Source of the DNA: Gemmiger formicilis
GTDB taxonomy: Bacteria > Bacillota > Clostridia > Oscillospirales > Ruminococcaceae
Direction of reading: 5' to 3'
Length of the DNA stretch: 64,000 bases
Assembly (NCBI RefSeq): GCF_900167555.1
Contig: NZ_FUYF01000011.1
Span: 43,833 to 107,832, forward strand
Shown here: one piece after another, positions 32,345-42,380 of the stretch
How the letters are laid out: the number at the start of each line of letters is the position of its first letter
Position numbering within the stretch: position 1 is the first letter of the stretch
The notes under the pieces: model-generated
Seen by the model: only the letters and a program-made list of their open reading frames with translations
The model's database searches: none
Told to the model about the DNA's origin: nothing
Translations under genes and position numbers: made by a program

Positions 32345-32372
32345 TTGCAAAATGTATAAAAGAGTGTATAAT
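32345..32372 (+). promoter_or_regulatory. Proximal promoter P2 of the arginine operon
   Basis: -35 TTGCAA (32345-32350), 16-bp spacer, -10 TATAAT (32367-32372). The -10 lies inside an ARG-box-like palindrome, so ArgR would occlude it. Confidence 0.65.
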
Positions 32373-32399
32373 ATACAGCAATGAATGAATAAATATTCA
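32365..32399. promoter_or_regulatory. Tandem ARG boxes (ArgR/AhrC operator) at argG
   Basis: TGAATAAATATTCA (32386-32399) is a perfect palindrome matching the ARG-box core TGAAT-N4-ATTCA. A second near-palindrome TGTATAATATACA (32365-32377) covers the -10. Their centres are about 21 bp apart, the usual spacing of paired ARG boxes bound by one ArgR hexamer. Confidence 0.7.
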
Positions 32400-32461
32400 A
32401 GGCAAACGGCAAGCAACATACCCCGCGCGTCTTGATGAAGAAACAGAGAGGGGATTTCATC

Positions 32462-33700
32462 ATGAAAAAGGATAAGAAAGACATCAAAAAGGTAGTTCTG
32501 GCGTACTCCGGCGGTCTGGACACCTCCATCATCATTCCCTGGCTGAAGGAAAACTACAACAACTGCGAGGTCGTCGCAGTCTCCGGTGATGTCGGCCAGG
32601 GCACCGAGCTGGACGGCCTGGAGGAGAAGGCCATCAAGACCGGCGCGTCCAAGCTGTACGTCCTCGACCTGAAGAAGGACTACGTCGAAAACTACATCTG
32701 GCCCTGCCTGAAGGCCGACGCCAAGTATGAGGACTACCTGCTGGGCACCTCCCACGCGCGTCCCTGCATCGCCGCCGCGCTGGCCGAGATCGCCAAGAAG
32801 GAGAACGCCGACGCTATCTGCCACGGCTGCACCGGCAAGGGCAACGACCAGGTCCGCTTTGAGCTGACCCTGAAAGCGCTGGCCCCCGATATAGCCATCA
32901 TCGCCCCGTGGCGTGAGTGGAGCATCAAGAGCCGTGACGAGGAGATCGACTACGCCGAGGCCCACAACATCCCCCTGAAGATCAACCGTGAGACCAACTA
33001 CTCCAAGGACAAGAACCTGTGGCACCTGAGCCATGAGGGCCTCGACCTCGAGAAGCCGTCCCTGGAGCCGCAGTACAATAAGCCGGGCTTCCTGGAGCTG
33101 GGCGTTTCCCCCGAGCAGGCCCCCGACACCCCGACCTACGTCACCATCCACTTTGAGAAGGGCATCCCCACCGCTGTGGACGGCAAGGAGATGGAGAGCG
33201 TCGAGCTGGTCGAGTACCTGAACAAGCTGGGCGGTGCCAACGGCATCGGCCTGCTGGACATCGTCGAGAACCGTCTCGTCGGCATGAAGAGCCGCGGCGT
33301 CTATGAGACCCCCGGCGGTGCCATCCTGTACAAGGCGCACGATGTTCTGGAAACCATCACGCTGGACAAGGAGTCTATGCACTTCAAGGCACAGCTGGCC
33401 CAGAAGATGGGCGAGCTGGTCTACAACGGCCAGTGGTTCACCCCGCTGCGTGAGGCCATCAGCGCCTTCACCGACGACCTGCAGAAAACCGTCACCGGCG
33501 ACGTCAAGCTGAAGCTCTACAAGGGCAACATGATCAACGCCGGTGTCACCAGCCCGTACACCCTGTACGATGAGCAGACCGCGTCCTTCGGTGAGGATGA
33601 GGACTACAATCAGGCAGACGCCAACGGCTTTATCAACCTGTTCGGCCTGCCCATTGCCGAGCGCGCCAAGCTGGCCAAGAACTGGCCCGCACAGGACTAA
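32462..33700 (+). CDS. argG: Argininosuccinate synthase
   Basis: 412 residues; the ATG at 32462 follows GAGAGGGG. It has the ATP pyrophosphatase P-loop [10 protein letters not shown] at residues ~15-24 and citrulline/aspartate-binding segments [15 protein letters not shown] and [12 protein letters not shown]. It joins citrulline and aspartate to argininosuccinate. It is first in the operon behind two promoters and ARG boxes. A hairpin with a T-run follows the stop, so downstream arg genes may be partly attenuated. Confidence 0.97.
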   Translation: MKKDKKDIKKVVLAYSGGLDTSIIIPWLKENYNNCEVVAVSGDVGQGTELDGLEEKAIKTGASKLYVLDLKKDYVENYIWPCLKADAKYEDYLLGTSHARPCIAAALAEIAKKENADAICHGCTGKGNDQVRFELTLKALAPDIAIIAPWREWSIKSRDEEIDYAEAHNIPLKINRETNYSKDKNLWHLSHEGLDLEKPSLEPQYNKPGFLELGVSPEQAPDTPTYVTIHFEKGIPTAVDGKEMESVELVEYLNKLGGANGIGLLDIVENRLVGMKSRGVYETPGGAILYKAHDVLETITLDKESMHFKAQLAQKMGELVYNGQWFTPLREAISAFTDDLQKTVTGDVKLKLYKGNMINAGVTSPYTLYDEQTASFGEDEDYNQADANGFINLFGLPIAERAKLAKNWPAQD

Positions 33701-33724
33701 TAAGCGAACGAACGCCGAATAAGC

Positions 33725-33760
33725 AACCGCCAAGGGGCGTGGAAACCCTTTGGCGGTTTT
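33725..33760 (+). terminator. Hairpin with T-run between argG and argH
   Basis: Stem AACCGCCAAGGG/CCCTTTGGCGGTT followed by TTTT. It could end part of the argG transcripts; argH must then rely on read-through. Confidence 0.6.
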
Positions 33761-33774
33761 GGCATTCTACAAAA

Positions 33775-33920
33775 AAGCCTTCCCCTGAGGGGGAAGGTGG
33801 CCGAGCGAAGTGAGGCCGGATGAGGGACGGCGCGCCCGCGATTGCCCATGAATGGGTCGTGTCGGCAGGTCTGCCCCTCATCAGTCCGCTTCGCGGACAG
33901 CTTCCCCCAAGGGGGAAGCC
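33775..33920. repeat. CTTCCCC/GGGGAAG stem-loop repeat between argG and argH
   Basis: GCCTTCCCCTGAGGGGGAAG, then GGTGGCCGAGCGAAGTGAGG, CGGATGAGGG, and on the far side CCCCTCATCAGTCCGC and GCTTCCCCCAAGGGGGAAGC. It ends about 20 bp before the argH ribosome site. Confidence 0.75.
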
Positions 33921-33943
33921 TTTAGAAAGCGGAGGTAAAACCT

Positions 33944-35320
<1,377 letters not shown>

Positions 35321-35323
35321 AAG

Positions 35324-35560
35324 CCTTCCCCATCGGGGGAAGGTGGCCGAACCTGCGAGGCCGGATGAGGGCCGAACCTGCTGCGGCTGCCCGTTTACAG
35401 GGCGGCGGCGGAAACTTTGCCCTCATCAGCCGCCTGCGGGCGGCAGCTTCAGTCTACGCGCTAAGAGCCGCCTTCGGCGGTTGCGCTCCGACACGCGCCT
35501 GCGGGCGCAGCCCCTCGGGGAAGCCTTTAGAACTGGCGGCAGCCCCACGGGGGAAGCCTT
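35324..35560. repeat. Rearranged CTTCCCC-family repeat between argH and argC
   Basis: Contains GCCTTCCCCATCGGGGGAAG, GGTGGCCGAACCTGCGAGGCC, CCCTCATCAGCCGCCTGCGG and two GGGGAAGCCTTT tails. It appears to be built from several partial copies. Confidence 0.65.
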
Positions 35561-35580
35561 TGGAAGTAAGGGGTGTAACA

Positions 35581-36522
35581 ATGGGAAAATACAAAATCTT
35601 CGTGGACGGTTCCTCCGGGACCACCGGTCTGCGCATTGCGGACCGGCTGGCGGAACGGGACGAATTTGAAATTCTGAAAATCTCCGAGGCGGACCGCAAG
35701 GATGTCCGCGCCCGGGCGGCGGTCATCAATGAGAGCGACCTCTCGTTCCTCTGCCTGCCGGACGACGCCGCGCGTGAGGTCGTGCCGCTGCTGCGGGATG
35801 ATGTGCGCATTCTCGACACGAGCACGGCGCACCGCACCGCGCCCGGCTGGGTCTACGGCCTGCCCGAGCTGCACGGCACCCGCGAGGCGCTGAAAACCGC
35901 GACCCGCGTCGCCGTGCCGGGCTGCCACGCCACCGGCTTTATCGCGCCCGTCGCGCCGCTGGTGGAGCTGGGGATCATCCCTAAGGCCGCGCACCTGAAC
36001 GTGACGAGCCTGACCGGCTACAGCGGCGGCGGCAAAAAGATGATCGCCGAGTACGAGGCCGAGCGCACCAACAAGGCGCTGAACGCCCCGCGCCCCTACG
36101 GCCTGGCGCTGCACCACAAGCATCTGCCCGAGATGGCCGCCGTCACGGGGCTGGACACCGCACCGAATTTCGTCCCCGTTGTGGCCGACTACTACGCGGG
36201 CATGGAGACGATGATCCCGCTGGATGTAACGGCGCTGGGTGTTTCCGCGCCGCAGGTCGCGTCCGCGCTGGCGGAATATTACGACGGTCAGCCGATGGTG
36301 AAGGTGCATCCCCTGTGCGAGGGCACGGACGGCGGCTTTTTGGCCGCCAACAAGCTGGCGGGTAAGGACACGCTGGAAATTTACTGCCTGGCCAACCCGG
36401 ACGGCACCCGGATGCAGCTTATCAGCCTGTTTGACAACCTCGGCAAGGGCAGCTCGGGCGCGGCAGTGCAGTGCATGAATCTGATGCTGGGGCTGGAGGA
36501 GACCAAGGGCTTAGCGCGGTGA
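35581..36522 (+). CDS. argC: N-acetyl-gamma-glutamyl-phosphate reductase (short type)
   Basis: 313 residues, the short argC form (type 2) rather than the ~345-residue form. The ATG at 35581 follows GTAAGGGGTG. The NAD(P) loop is DGSSGTTGLRIAD at the N-terminus, and the active-site Cys lies in VAVPGCHATGF (near 113). The Lys/Glu/His segment SGGGKKMIAEYEAER is also present. It reduces acetylglutamyl phosphate to the semialdehyde. It sits between argH and argJ in the operon. Confidence 0.95.
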   Translation: MGKYKIFVDGSSGTTGLRIADRLAERDEFEILKISEADRKDVRARAAVINESDLSFLCLPDDAAREVVPLLRDDVRILDTSTAHRTAPGWVYGLPELHGTREALKTATRVAVPGCHATGFIAPVAPLVELGIIPKAAHLNVTSLTGYSGGGKKMIAEYEAERTNKALNAPRPYGLALHHKHLPEMAAVTGLDTAPNFVPVVADYYAGMETMIPLDVTALGVSAPQVASALAEYYDGQPMVKVHPLCEGTDGGFLAANKLAGKDTLEIYCLANPDGTRMQLISLFDNLGKGSSGAAVQCMNLMLGLEETKGLAR

Positions 36523-36524
36523 AT

Positions 36525-36672
36525 GGCTTCCCCCTTGGGGGAAGCTGTCAGCGGCCCCGACCGCTGACTGATGAGGGGCGGCCTTGCCGGAACAACCCGT
36601 TTACGGGCGGTAATGGCGGACTTTGCCCTCATCCGGCCTGCGGCCACCTTCCCCCGAAGGGGAAGGCTTTTG
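36525..36672. repeat. CTTCCCC/GGGGAAG giant stem-loop between argC and argJ
   Basis: GGCTTCCCCCTTGGGGGAAG, CTGTCAGCGG / CCGCTGACTGATGAGGGG, CCCTCATCCGGC, CCACCTTCCCCCGAAGGGGA. It is nearly the same as the copy at 60921-61067. Confidence 0.75.
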
Positions 36673-36707
36673 AAGTTCAATATAAAATAGCAAGAGGGGT
36701 ACATACA

Positions 36708-37934
36708 ATGTCTGATTTCAAATCAATTCCCGGAGGCATCTGTGCGCCGAAGGGCTTTTCCGCGGCGGGCGTGCATTGCGGCATCCGCCATAACCATTCC
36801 AAGCTCGACCTGGCGCTGATCAAGGCGGACGTCCGCTGCGCGGGTGCGGGCTGCTATACCACCAACAAGGTCTACGGCGCACCCATCACGGTGGACCGCG
36901 AGCACCTGAAGGACGGCTATGCACAGGCCATCGTTGTGAACAGCGGCAACGCCAACACCTGCGCGCCCAACGGCGTGCAGCTGGCTAAGGACACCTGCGA
37001 CATCGTCGCCAAGGAACTGGGCATCCGCGCGGACGACGTGCTGCCGTCCTCCACCGGCGTCATCGGCCAGGCCATGAGCATCGAGCCGTTCGCCAAGGGC
37101 ATCCCGGAGGCCGCCGCCAAGCTGGCCGCCGACGAGGCCGGCAGCCACGACGCGGCTACCGCGATCATGACCACCGACACCCACCCGAAGGAAATTGCGC
37201 TGGAATTTGCCGTCGGCGGCAAGGCCGTGCGCATCGGCGCTATCGCCAAGGGCAGCGGCATGATCCACCCGAACATGGCCACGATGCTGCTTTTTATGAC
37301 CACCGACGCCAAGGTCGCGCCCGCCGCGCTGCAAAAGGCGCTGTCCACCGTCGTGCCCGCCACCTTCAACCAGATTTCGGTTGACGGCGATACCTCCACG
37401 AACGACACCGTGCTGCTGCTGGCCAGCGGCCTGTCCGGCGCAGAAATTGCCGAGGGCACGCCCGATTACGATACGTTTGTCGCCGCGCTGACCGAGGTCG
37501 CCGAGCATCTGAGCCGCGAGCTGGCCGGTGACGGCGAGGGCGCAACGAAGCTGCTGGAATGCACCGTGACCGGTGCGCCCGACCTGGCGACGGCCCGCGC
37601 GGTGTCCAAGAGCGTCATCCACTCCACCCTGTTCAAGGCCGCCATGTTCGGCGCGGACGCCAACTGGGGCCGCGTGCTCTGCGCCATCGGCTACACGCCG
37701 GGCGATTTCGACATCAGCAAGACATCGGTGCGCCTCAAGAGCAAGGCCGGTGAGGTCTTTGTCTGCGAGAACGCCGCCTACCACCCCTACAGCGAGGACG
37801 AGGCCGCCGTGGTGCTCAAGGAGGACGAGATCGACATCCTCGTGGACCTTGGCAGCGGTGACGCCACCGCCAAGGCCTGGGGCTGCGATCTGACGTATGA
37901 TTATGTGAAGATCAATGGGGATTATCGCACCTAA
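36708..37934 (+). CDS. argJ: Bifunctional glutamate N-acetyltransferase / ornithine acetyltransferase
   Basis: 408 residues from the ATG at 36708 (AGAGGGG upstream). The self-cleavage and catalytic Thr is in GMIHPNMATMLLFM (near residue 190), and the C-terminus has the family motif ANWGRVLCAIGY. It moves the acetyl group from acetylornithine to glutamate, which makes the pathway cyclic and explains the absence of argA here. argB follows after a short hairpin. Confidence 0.97.
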   Translation: MSDFKSIPGGICAPKGFSAAGVHCGIRHNHSKLDLALIKADVRCAGAGCYTTNKVYGAPITVDREHLKDGYAQAIVVNSGNANTCAPNGVQLAKDTCDIVAKELGIRADDVLPSSTGVIGQAMSIEPFAKGIPEAAAKLAADEAGSHDAATAIMTTDTHPKEIALEFAVGGKAVRIGAIAKGSGMIHPNMATMLLFMTTDAKVAPAALQKALSTVVPATFNQISVDGDTSTNDTVLLLASGLSGAEIAEGTPDYDTFVAALTEVAEHLSRELAGDGEGATKLLECTVTGAPDLATARAVSKSVIHSTLFKAAMFGADANWGRVLCAIGYTPGDFDISKTSVRLKSKAGEVFVCENAAYHPYSEDEAAVVLKEDEIDILVDLGSGDATAKAWGCDLTYDYVKINGDYRT

Positions 37935-37943
37935 CGCAAAAGA

Positions 37944-37972
37944 CTTCCCCCCAAGGGGAAGGCTTTAGGAGT
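37944..37972. repeat. Mini CTTCCCC hairpin between argJ and argB
   Basis: CTTCCCCCCAAGGGGAAG, a minimal member of the larger stem-loop family. No terminator T-run. Confidence 0.55.
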
Positions 37973-37992
37973 AGGGGATGCGGAGGAGCACA

Positions 37993-38847
37993 ATGAAAAA
38001 CGAACAAATGGCCCTGCTGTTCAGCGAGGCTACACCTTATATCCAAAAATACCACGGTAAAACGCTTGTTATAAAGTACGGCGGCAACGCGATGGTCAAC
38101 GATGACCTCAAGCTGGCCGTCATGAACGACCTGGTCACGCTGACGCTGCTCGGCGTGCGTGTCGTGCTGGTGCACGGCGGCGGCCCGGCTATTAACAGTA
38201 TGCTAAAAAAGGTGGGCAAGGAGTCCAAATTTGTGGGCGGCCTGCGCTACACCGATGAGGAGACCATGGGCATCGTCCAGCAGGTGCTGGCCGGGCAGGT
38301 CAACAAGGATCTGGTCGCGCTGCTCAAGGGCCGCGGCGTCGGCCTGTGCGGCATGGACGGCCACATGATCATGTGCAAGCGCAAGTCGGACGTTGACCTC
38401 GGCTACGTCGGTGAGATCGAGAAGGTCAACACGACGCTGATCGACCACCTGCTGGCCGACAGCTTTATCCCGGTCATTGCCACCGTCGGCATGGACGACA
38501 ACGGCGTCCCCTACAACATCAACGCCGACACTGCCGCAGCGGAGATCGCCATTGCCCTGCACGCCGAAAAGCTCGTCAGCATGACGGATATTGTCGGCCT
38601 GCTCTACGATAAGAACGACGAGTCTACGCTCATCCCCGAGGTCGAGGTCTCCGAGATCGAGGGTTACAAGGCTGCGGGCGTCATTGCGGGCGGTATGCTG
38701 CCCAAGATCGAGGGCATGGCCGACGCCATCTATCAGGGCGTCCACGAGGCCGTCATCATCGATGGCCGCGTCCCGCACTCGATCCTGCTCGAGATGTTCA
38801 GCGACAGAGGCGCAGGCACGATGTTTTATAGAAGGGGCAACCGCTGA
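37993..38847 (+). CDS. argB: Acetylglutamate kinase
   Basis: 284 residues from the ATG at 37993 (GCGGAGGAG upstream; an earlier in-frame ATG at 37978 lacks a ribosome site). It is an amino-acid kinase fold with IKYGGNAM (phosphate loop), VHGGGPAIN (substrate loop) and NINADTAAAEIA. It phosphorylates N-acetylglutamate. The N-terminal ~20-residue helix before LVIKYGG is the kind found in arginine-inhibited hexameric enzymes, so feedback control is likely. Confidence 0.97.
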   Translation: MKNEQMALLFSEATPYIQKYHGKTLVIKYGGNAMVNDDLKLAVMNDLVTLTLLGVRVVLVHGGGPAINSMLKKVGKESKFVGGLRYTDEETMGIVQQVLAGQVNKDLVALLKGRGVGLCGMDGHMIMCKRKSDVDLGYVGEIEKVNTTLIDHLLADSFIPVIATVGMDDNGVPYNINADTAAAEIAIALHAEKLVSMTDIVGLLYDKNDESTLIPEVEVSEIEGYKAAGVIAGGMLPKIEGMADAIYQGVHEAVIIDGRVPHSILLEMFSDRGAGTMFYRRGNR

Positions 38848-38867
38848 ACCGGGAACGGGCGGCAGAC

Positions 38868-39057
38868 AAATAAGAAATAAAAAATAATAAATAATAAAGA
38901 AGGTGGAGTTTGCGCCCGAAGGCGCAAACAAAAACGTAGGGGCGGATTCCATATCCGCCCGCAGGGCGACTGCCGATGGCCGGGCGCTTTTTTTGAGCGG
39001 AGCGCAGCGACGCGATCCACCAAATTTATTATTTATTATTTATTCTTTATTATTTCT
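38868..39057. repeat. AT-rich inverted-repeat element, copy 2, carrying a REP unit
   Basis: Left end AGAAATAAAAAATAATAAAT running to GAAGGTGGA; right end TCCACCAAATTTATTATTTA running to TTTATTATTTCT. The ends are ~38-bp inverted repeats. Inside are GTTTGCGCCCGAAGGCGCAAAC and a GTAGGGG-GGATTCCATATCC unit. The core GAGCGGAGCGCAGCGACGCG resembles the copy at 488-640. It sits between argB and argD. Confidence 0.7.
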
Positions 39058-39076
39058 AAAAAAGGGGGTCACCCAA

Positions 39077-40258
39077 TTGAATACCGAAAAAGTTATTTCC
39101 CGTGATAACGACTACATCCTCCACACCTATGGCCGCAGCCAGGTCGTGCTGGCGGAGGGCGAGGGCATGACGGCCAGGGACGCCGACGGCAAGAGCTACC
39201 TTGACTTCACGTCGGGCATCGGCGTCAACTCGCTGGGCTACTGCCACCCCGCGTGGGTCAGGGCTGTGGCCGACCAGGCCGCAACGCTGCAGCACACGTC
39301 GAACCTGTATTACACCGCCCCCGACGGCAAGCTGGCGAAAAAGCTCTGCCGCCGCACCGGGCTGGACGCCGTGTTCTTCGGCAACTCGGGCGCCGAGGCC
39401 AACGAGGGCGCGATCAAGTGCGCCCGCAAATACAGCGTAGATACGTATGGAGAGAGCCGGAATAAGGTCATCACGCTGGTCAACTCCTTCCATGGCCGCA
39501 CACTGGCGACCCTGACCGCCACCGGCCAGGACGTGTTCCATCACGACTTCGGCCCCTTCCCGGGAAATTTTGACTACGTGCCCGCGGGCGACTTTGCCGC
39601 GCTGGAAAAGGCTGCCGACAAGAACACCTGCGCCGTCATGATGGAGCTGGTGCAGGGCGAGGGCGGCGTCGTCGCGCTGGACGCGGACTACGTCGCCAGG
39701 GTCGCGGCGTTCTGCAGGGAAAAAGACATCCTCGTCATTGTGGACGAGGTGCAGACCGGCGTGGGCCGCACCGGCAAGTTCCTGGCGTGCGAGCATTTTG
39801 ATCTGCATCCCGACATCGTCACGCTGGCGAAGGGGCTCGGCGGCGGCCTGCCCATCGGCGCGGTGCTGATGAACAAAAAGGTCGCCGACCACATGAAGCC
39901 CGGCTCCCACGGCTCGACGTTCGGCGGCAACCCGGTCTGCTGCGCCGGTGCGCTGGCCGTGCTGGACGAGATGGACGACGATTTCCTCGCCAACGTCAAC
40001 GAGCGCGCGGCCCAGCTGCGCGCCGGGCTGGCAAAGCTGCCCCATGTCAGGGAGGTCAGTGGCCTCGGCCTGATGGTGGGCATCGCGTTTGACGACGGCA
40101 TCAAGGCCGCCGACGTCCGCGCCGCCTGCGAGAAGGCGGGCCTGCTGGTGCTGACCGCCAAGACCCGCCTGCGTCTGCTGCCGCCGCTGATCCTGACGGC
40201 GGACGACGTGGACGACGCGCTGGCGATTTTGCGCAGCGTACTGGAGAAATGCGTATGA
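39077..40258 (+). CDS. argD: Acetylornithine aminotransferase
   Basis: 393 residues. The start is taken as TTG at 39077: AAAGGGGGTC lies at the right spacing and the product begins MNTEKVISRDNDYILHTYGR, a normal family N-terminus. The next ATG would cut into the conserved part. PLP-dependent class III transaminase: SGAEANEGAIKCARK, HGRTLATLTATGQ, VDEVQTGVGRTGK, and the Schiff-base Lys in TLAKGLGGG. It converts acetylglutamate semialdehyde to acetylornithine. It overlaps argF by 4 bp. Confidence 0.95.
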   Translation: MNTEKVISRDNDYILHTYGRSQVVLAEGEGMTARDADGKSYLDFTSGIGVNSLGYCHPAWVRAVADQAATLQHTSNLYYTAPDGKLAKKLCRRTGLDAVFFGNSGAEANEGAIKCARKYSVDTYGESRNKVITLVNSFHGRTLATLTATGQDVFHHDFGPFPGNFDYVPAGDFAALEKAADKNTCAVMMELVQGEGGVVALDADYVARVAAFCREKDILVIVDEVQTGVGRTGKFLACEHFDLHPDIVTLAKGLGGGLPIGAVLMNKKVADHMKPGSHGSTFGGNPVCCAGALAVLDEMDDDFLANVNERAAQLRAGLAKLPHVREVSGLGLMVGIAFDDGIKAADVRAACEKAGLLVLTAKTRLRLLPPLILTADDVDDALAILRSVLEKCV

Positions 40259-41166
40259 AACATCTGCTGAAGCTGGGCGGCATGACGCCCGAGGAAATTC
40301 TGCACATTCTGGATGTGGCCGACGAGTACAAGCGGCTGCACAAGGACGGCGTGGACCCGAAGGATCTGCAGGGTAAGGCGGTGGCGCTGGTTTTTGCCAA
40401 AAACTCCACCCGCACCCGCACAAGCCTGGAGGTCGGCATCTACCAGATGGGCGGCTTGGGCACCTACCTGAGCGCCAGCGACCTGCAGACCGCCCGCGGT
40501 GAGCCTGTGCAGGACACGGCCCGCGTGCTGGGGCGGTACTATGACGCCATCGTCTGCCGCACCTACAAGCAGACGACGCTGGACATGCTGGCAAAATACA
40601 GCGGTATACCGGTGGTTTCCGGTATGACCGACTATGCGCACCCCCTGCAGGTGCTGACAGACCTGATGACCGTGCGCGAGCGCAAGGGCACGCTGGCCGG
40701 GCTGAAGGCCGGGTTTGTCGGTGACGGCTACAACATGGCAAACAGCGTCATTGTGGGCTGTCTGGCCGTGGGCATGACGGTGACGATTGCCTGCCCGAAG
40801 GGCTACCGCCCCGCCGCCGACGTGCTGATGCTGGCGAAGCAGTACGGGGATAAGTTCACGCTGACGAACGACCCGGACGAGGCCGCGCGGGACGCGGATG
40901 TGCTGTTCACCGACGTGTGGGTCAGCATGGGTATGGAGCGCGAGGCCGAGCAGCGCCGCCGCGACTTTACCGGCTTTACGCTGGACGCCGCCCGCATGGC
41001 GCTGGCAAAGCCGGACTGCATGGTGCAGCACCCGCTGCCCGCCCACCGCGGCGAGGAGATCGCCCCCGATGTGCTGGAAGCCCACGCCGACGAAATTTTC
41101 GACGAAGCGGAGAACCGCATCTACGTGGAAAAGGCCGTGCTGGCGGTGCTGCTGGCGGGGAAATAA
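40255..41166 (+). CDS. argF: Ornithine carbamoyltransferase of the arg operon, HPLP variant
   Basis: 303 residues. ATG at 40255 overlaps the argD stop (ATGA). Carbamoyl-phosphate loop STRTR (51-55), HPLQ (129-132) and ornithine loop DVWVSMG (220-226) are normal. The motif that is normally HCLP reads HPLP (259-262) followed by AHRGEE; Cys to Pro was confirmed in the DNA (CAC CCG CTG CCC). That Cys normally contacts ornithine; HPLP is the aspartate carbamoyltransferase form. The SMG loop still points to an ornithine-type substrate. A canonical HCLP enzyme is encoded at 58298-59284, so the roles of the two may differ. Confidence 0.9.
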   Translation: MKHLLKLGGMTPEEILHILDVADEYKRLHKDGVDPKDLQGKAVALVFAKNSTRTRTSLEVGIYQMGGLGTYLSASDLQTARGEPVQDTARVLGRYYDAIVCRTYKQTTLDMLAKYSGIPVVSGMTDYAHPLQVLTDLMTVRERKGTLAGLKAGFVGDGYNMANSVIVGCLAVGMTVTIACPKGYRPAADVLMLAKQYGDKFTLTNDPDEAARDADVLFTDVWVSMGMEREAEQRRRDFTGFTLDAARMALAKPDCMVQHPLPAHRGEEIAPDVLEAHADEIFDEAENRIYVEKAVLAVLLAGK

Positions 41167-41184
41167 GAGTATTGCAGTAAGAGG

Positions 41185-41224
41185 AACGGCAGGGGAGTGC
41201 GAGCGTGCGAACCTGCCGTTTTTT
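41185..41224 (+). terminator. Terminator of the arginine operon
   Basis: Stem AACGGCAGG/CCTGCCGTT followed by TTTT, 18 bp after the argF stop. Confidence 0.75.
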
Positions 41225-41229
41225 GTGCG

Positions 41230-41600
41230 GAATAACCCGAAAACGGGCGGCAATGGCAAGGCCGCGGGCCGGGCATGCCCGGCCCCTACGGACTGTGGAA
41301 AAGGAGGATGTAGGGCGGCCTGCCCCCAGGCCGCCGTGCCCTTTTGCGGTAAGGAGAAGCCTTGCGGATCAGCCTTGCGGATCATTGTAGGGGGCGGCGT
41401 CCCCGACGCCCCGCGGGAGTGAGCGGCGGCGGAAGGCGCGCGGGAGGGATGAATCCCTCCCCTACGGGTTACCTTTTAGCTGTAGTTGGCCGGGAGGCGG
41501 CGGAGGGGTCAAGACCCCTCCCTACGATGCAAAAGATAAAGGGGCGGCAATGGCAAGGCCGCGGGCCGGGCATGCCCGGCCCCTACGGGGACTGTTTCCG
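41230..41600. repeat. REP-like cluster including inverted composite pair
   Basis: Several palindromic units: core CCGGGCATGCCCGG ending CCCCTAC (about 41290 and 41587), GTAGGGCGGCCTGCCCCCAGG (41310), GTAGGGGGCGGCGTCCCCGA (41388), GGGAGGGATGAATCCCTCCC (about 41441) and AGGGGTCAAGACCCCT (about 41505-41525). 41505-41588 is the composite pair of 22662-22756 in reverse orientation. No gene in 41167-41652. Confidence 0.75.
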
Positions 41601-41652
41601 GCCACTTGACGCCATGTGGTATACTGGGTATATCACTGTCAAGAGGTACACT

Positions 41653-42294
41653 ATGCCAAAACAAACGCTCCAACAAAAAATCCGCCGCGCGCTGGGCCGG
41701 TTCACCGCCAAACGGATCGCTATGATCCTGCTGGGCGCAGCCATCCTGTCGTTCGGCATCCATAATATCCACCAGCGCACCGCCATCACCGAGGGCGGCG
41801 TCATCGGCTTGGTGCTGCTCATCAACCATTGGCTCGGCGTGCCCGCGTCGGTGGCGTCACCCCTGCTCGACGCGGCCAGCTACGCGCTGGCGTTCAAATT
41901 TCTCGGGTGGGACTTTTTGCTCTCGGCAGGGGTGGCCAGCGTGAGCCTGGCCGGGTTCTATAGAATCTGGGAATGCCTGCCCCCGATGCTGCCCGACCTG
42001 ACGCCCTGGCCGCTGGCGGCGGCACTGCTGGGCGGCGTGTTCGTCGGCGTCGGCGTGGGGCTCATCGTGCGGCAGGGTGGGTCCAGCGGCGGCGACGACG
42101 CCCTCGCCCTTGTCATCCATAAGCTGACCGGGTGGCGGCTCTCCCGCGCCTACCTGTTCACCGATCTGACCGTCCTGTTCGCGTCGCTGTCCTACATCCC
42201 GTTCCGGCGCATCGCGTTTTCCCTTGTTACGGTCACGGTGTCGTCGCTGCTCATCGATTTTATTAAGGAATGGCAGCCGAAAACAAATGTGTAA
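41653..42294 (+). CDS. YitT-family membrane protein
   Basis: 213 residues from the ATG at 41653 (AAGAGG upstream). Five or six hydrophobic helices. The segment ITEGGVIGLVLLINHWLGVP matches the conserved GG(V/I)(T/I)G block of the YitT/DUF161 membrane family, followed by a second repeat-like GVFVGVGVGLIVRQGGSSGGDD. The usual C-terminal cytosolic DUF2179 domain is absent, so it is a short form. Function of the family is unclear; transport is suspected. Confidence 0.8.
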   Translation: MPKQTLQQKIRRALGRFTAKRIAMILLGAAILSFGIHNIHQRTAITEGGVIGLVLLINHWLGVPASVASPLLDAASYALAFKFLGWDFLLSAGVASVSLAGFYRIWECLPPMLPDLTPWPLAAALLGGVFVGVGVGLIVRQGGSSGGDDALALVIHKLTGWRLSRAYLFTDLTVLFASLSYIPFRRIAFSLVTVTVSSLLIDFIKEWQPKTNV

Positions 42295-42309
42295 AAACGC
42301 GCGGAACGC

Positions 42310-42338
42310 TTGTACATAGCGAAAAATTGCGGTATAAT
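42310..42338 (+). promoter_or_regulatory. Promoter of the lipoprotein gene
   Basis: -35 TTGTAC (42310-42315), 17-bp spacer, -10 TATAAT (42333-42338). Confidence 0.65.
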
Positions 42339-42380
42339 AGGCTGTGTATTTTTGCAATGACACCCACGGAGGTCTGCGAT

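Noticed and set aside
32276..32359. A 27-codon ORF in the argG leader as a leader peptide
   Set aside because: No convincing ribosome site, it runs into the proximal promoter, and its codon content is not Arg-rich.
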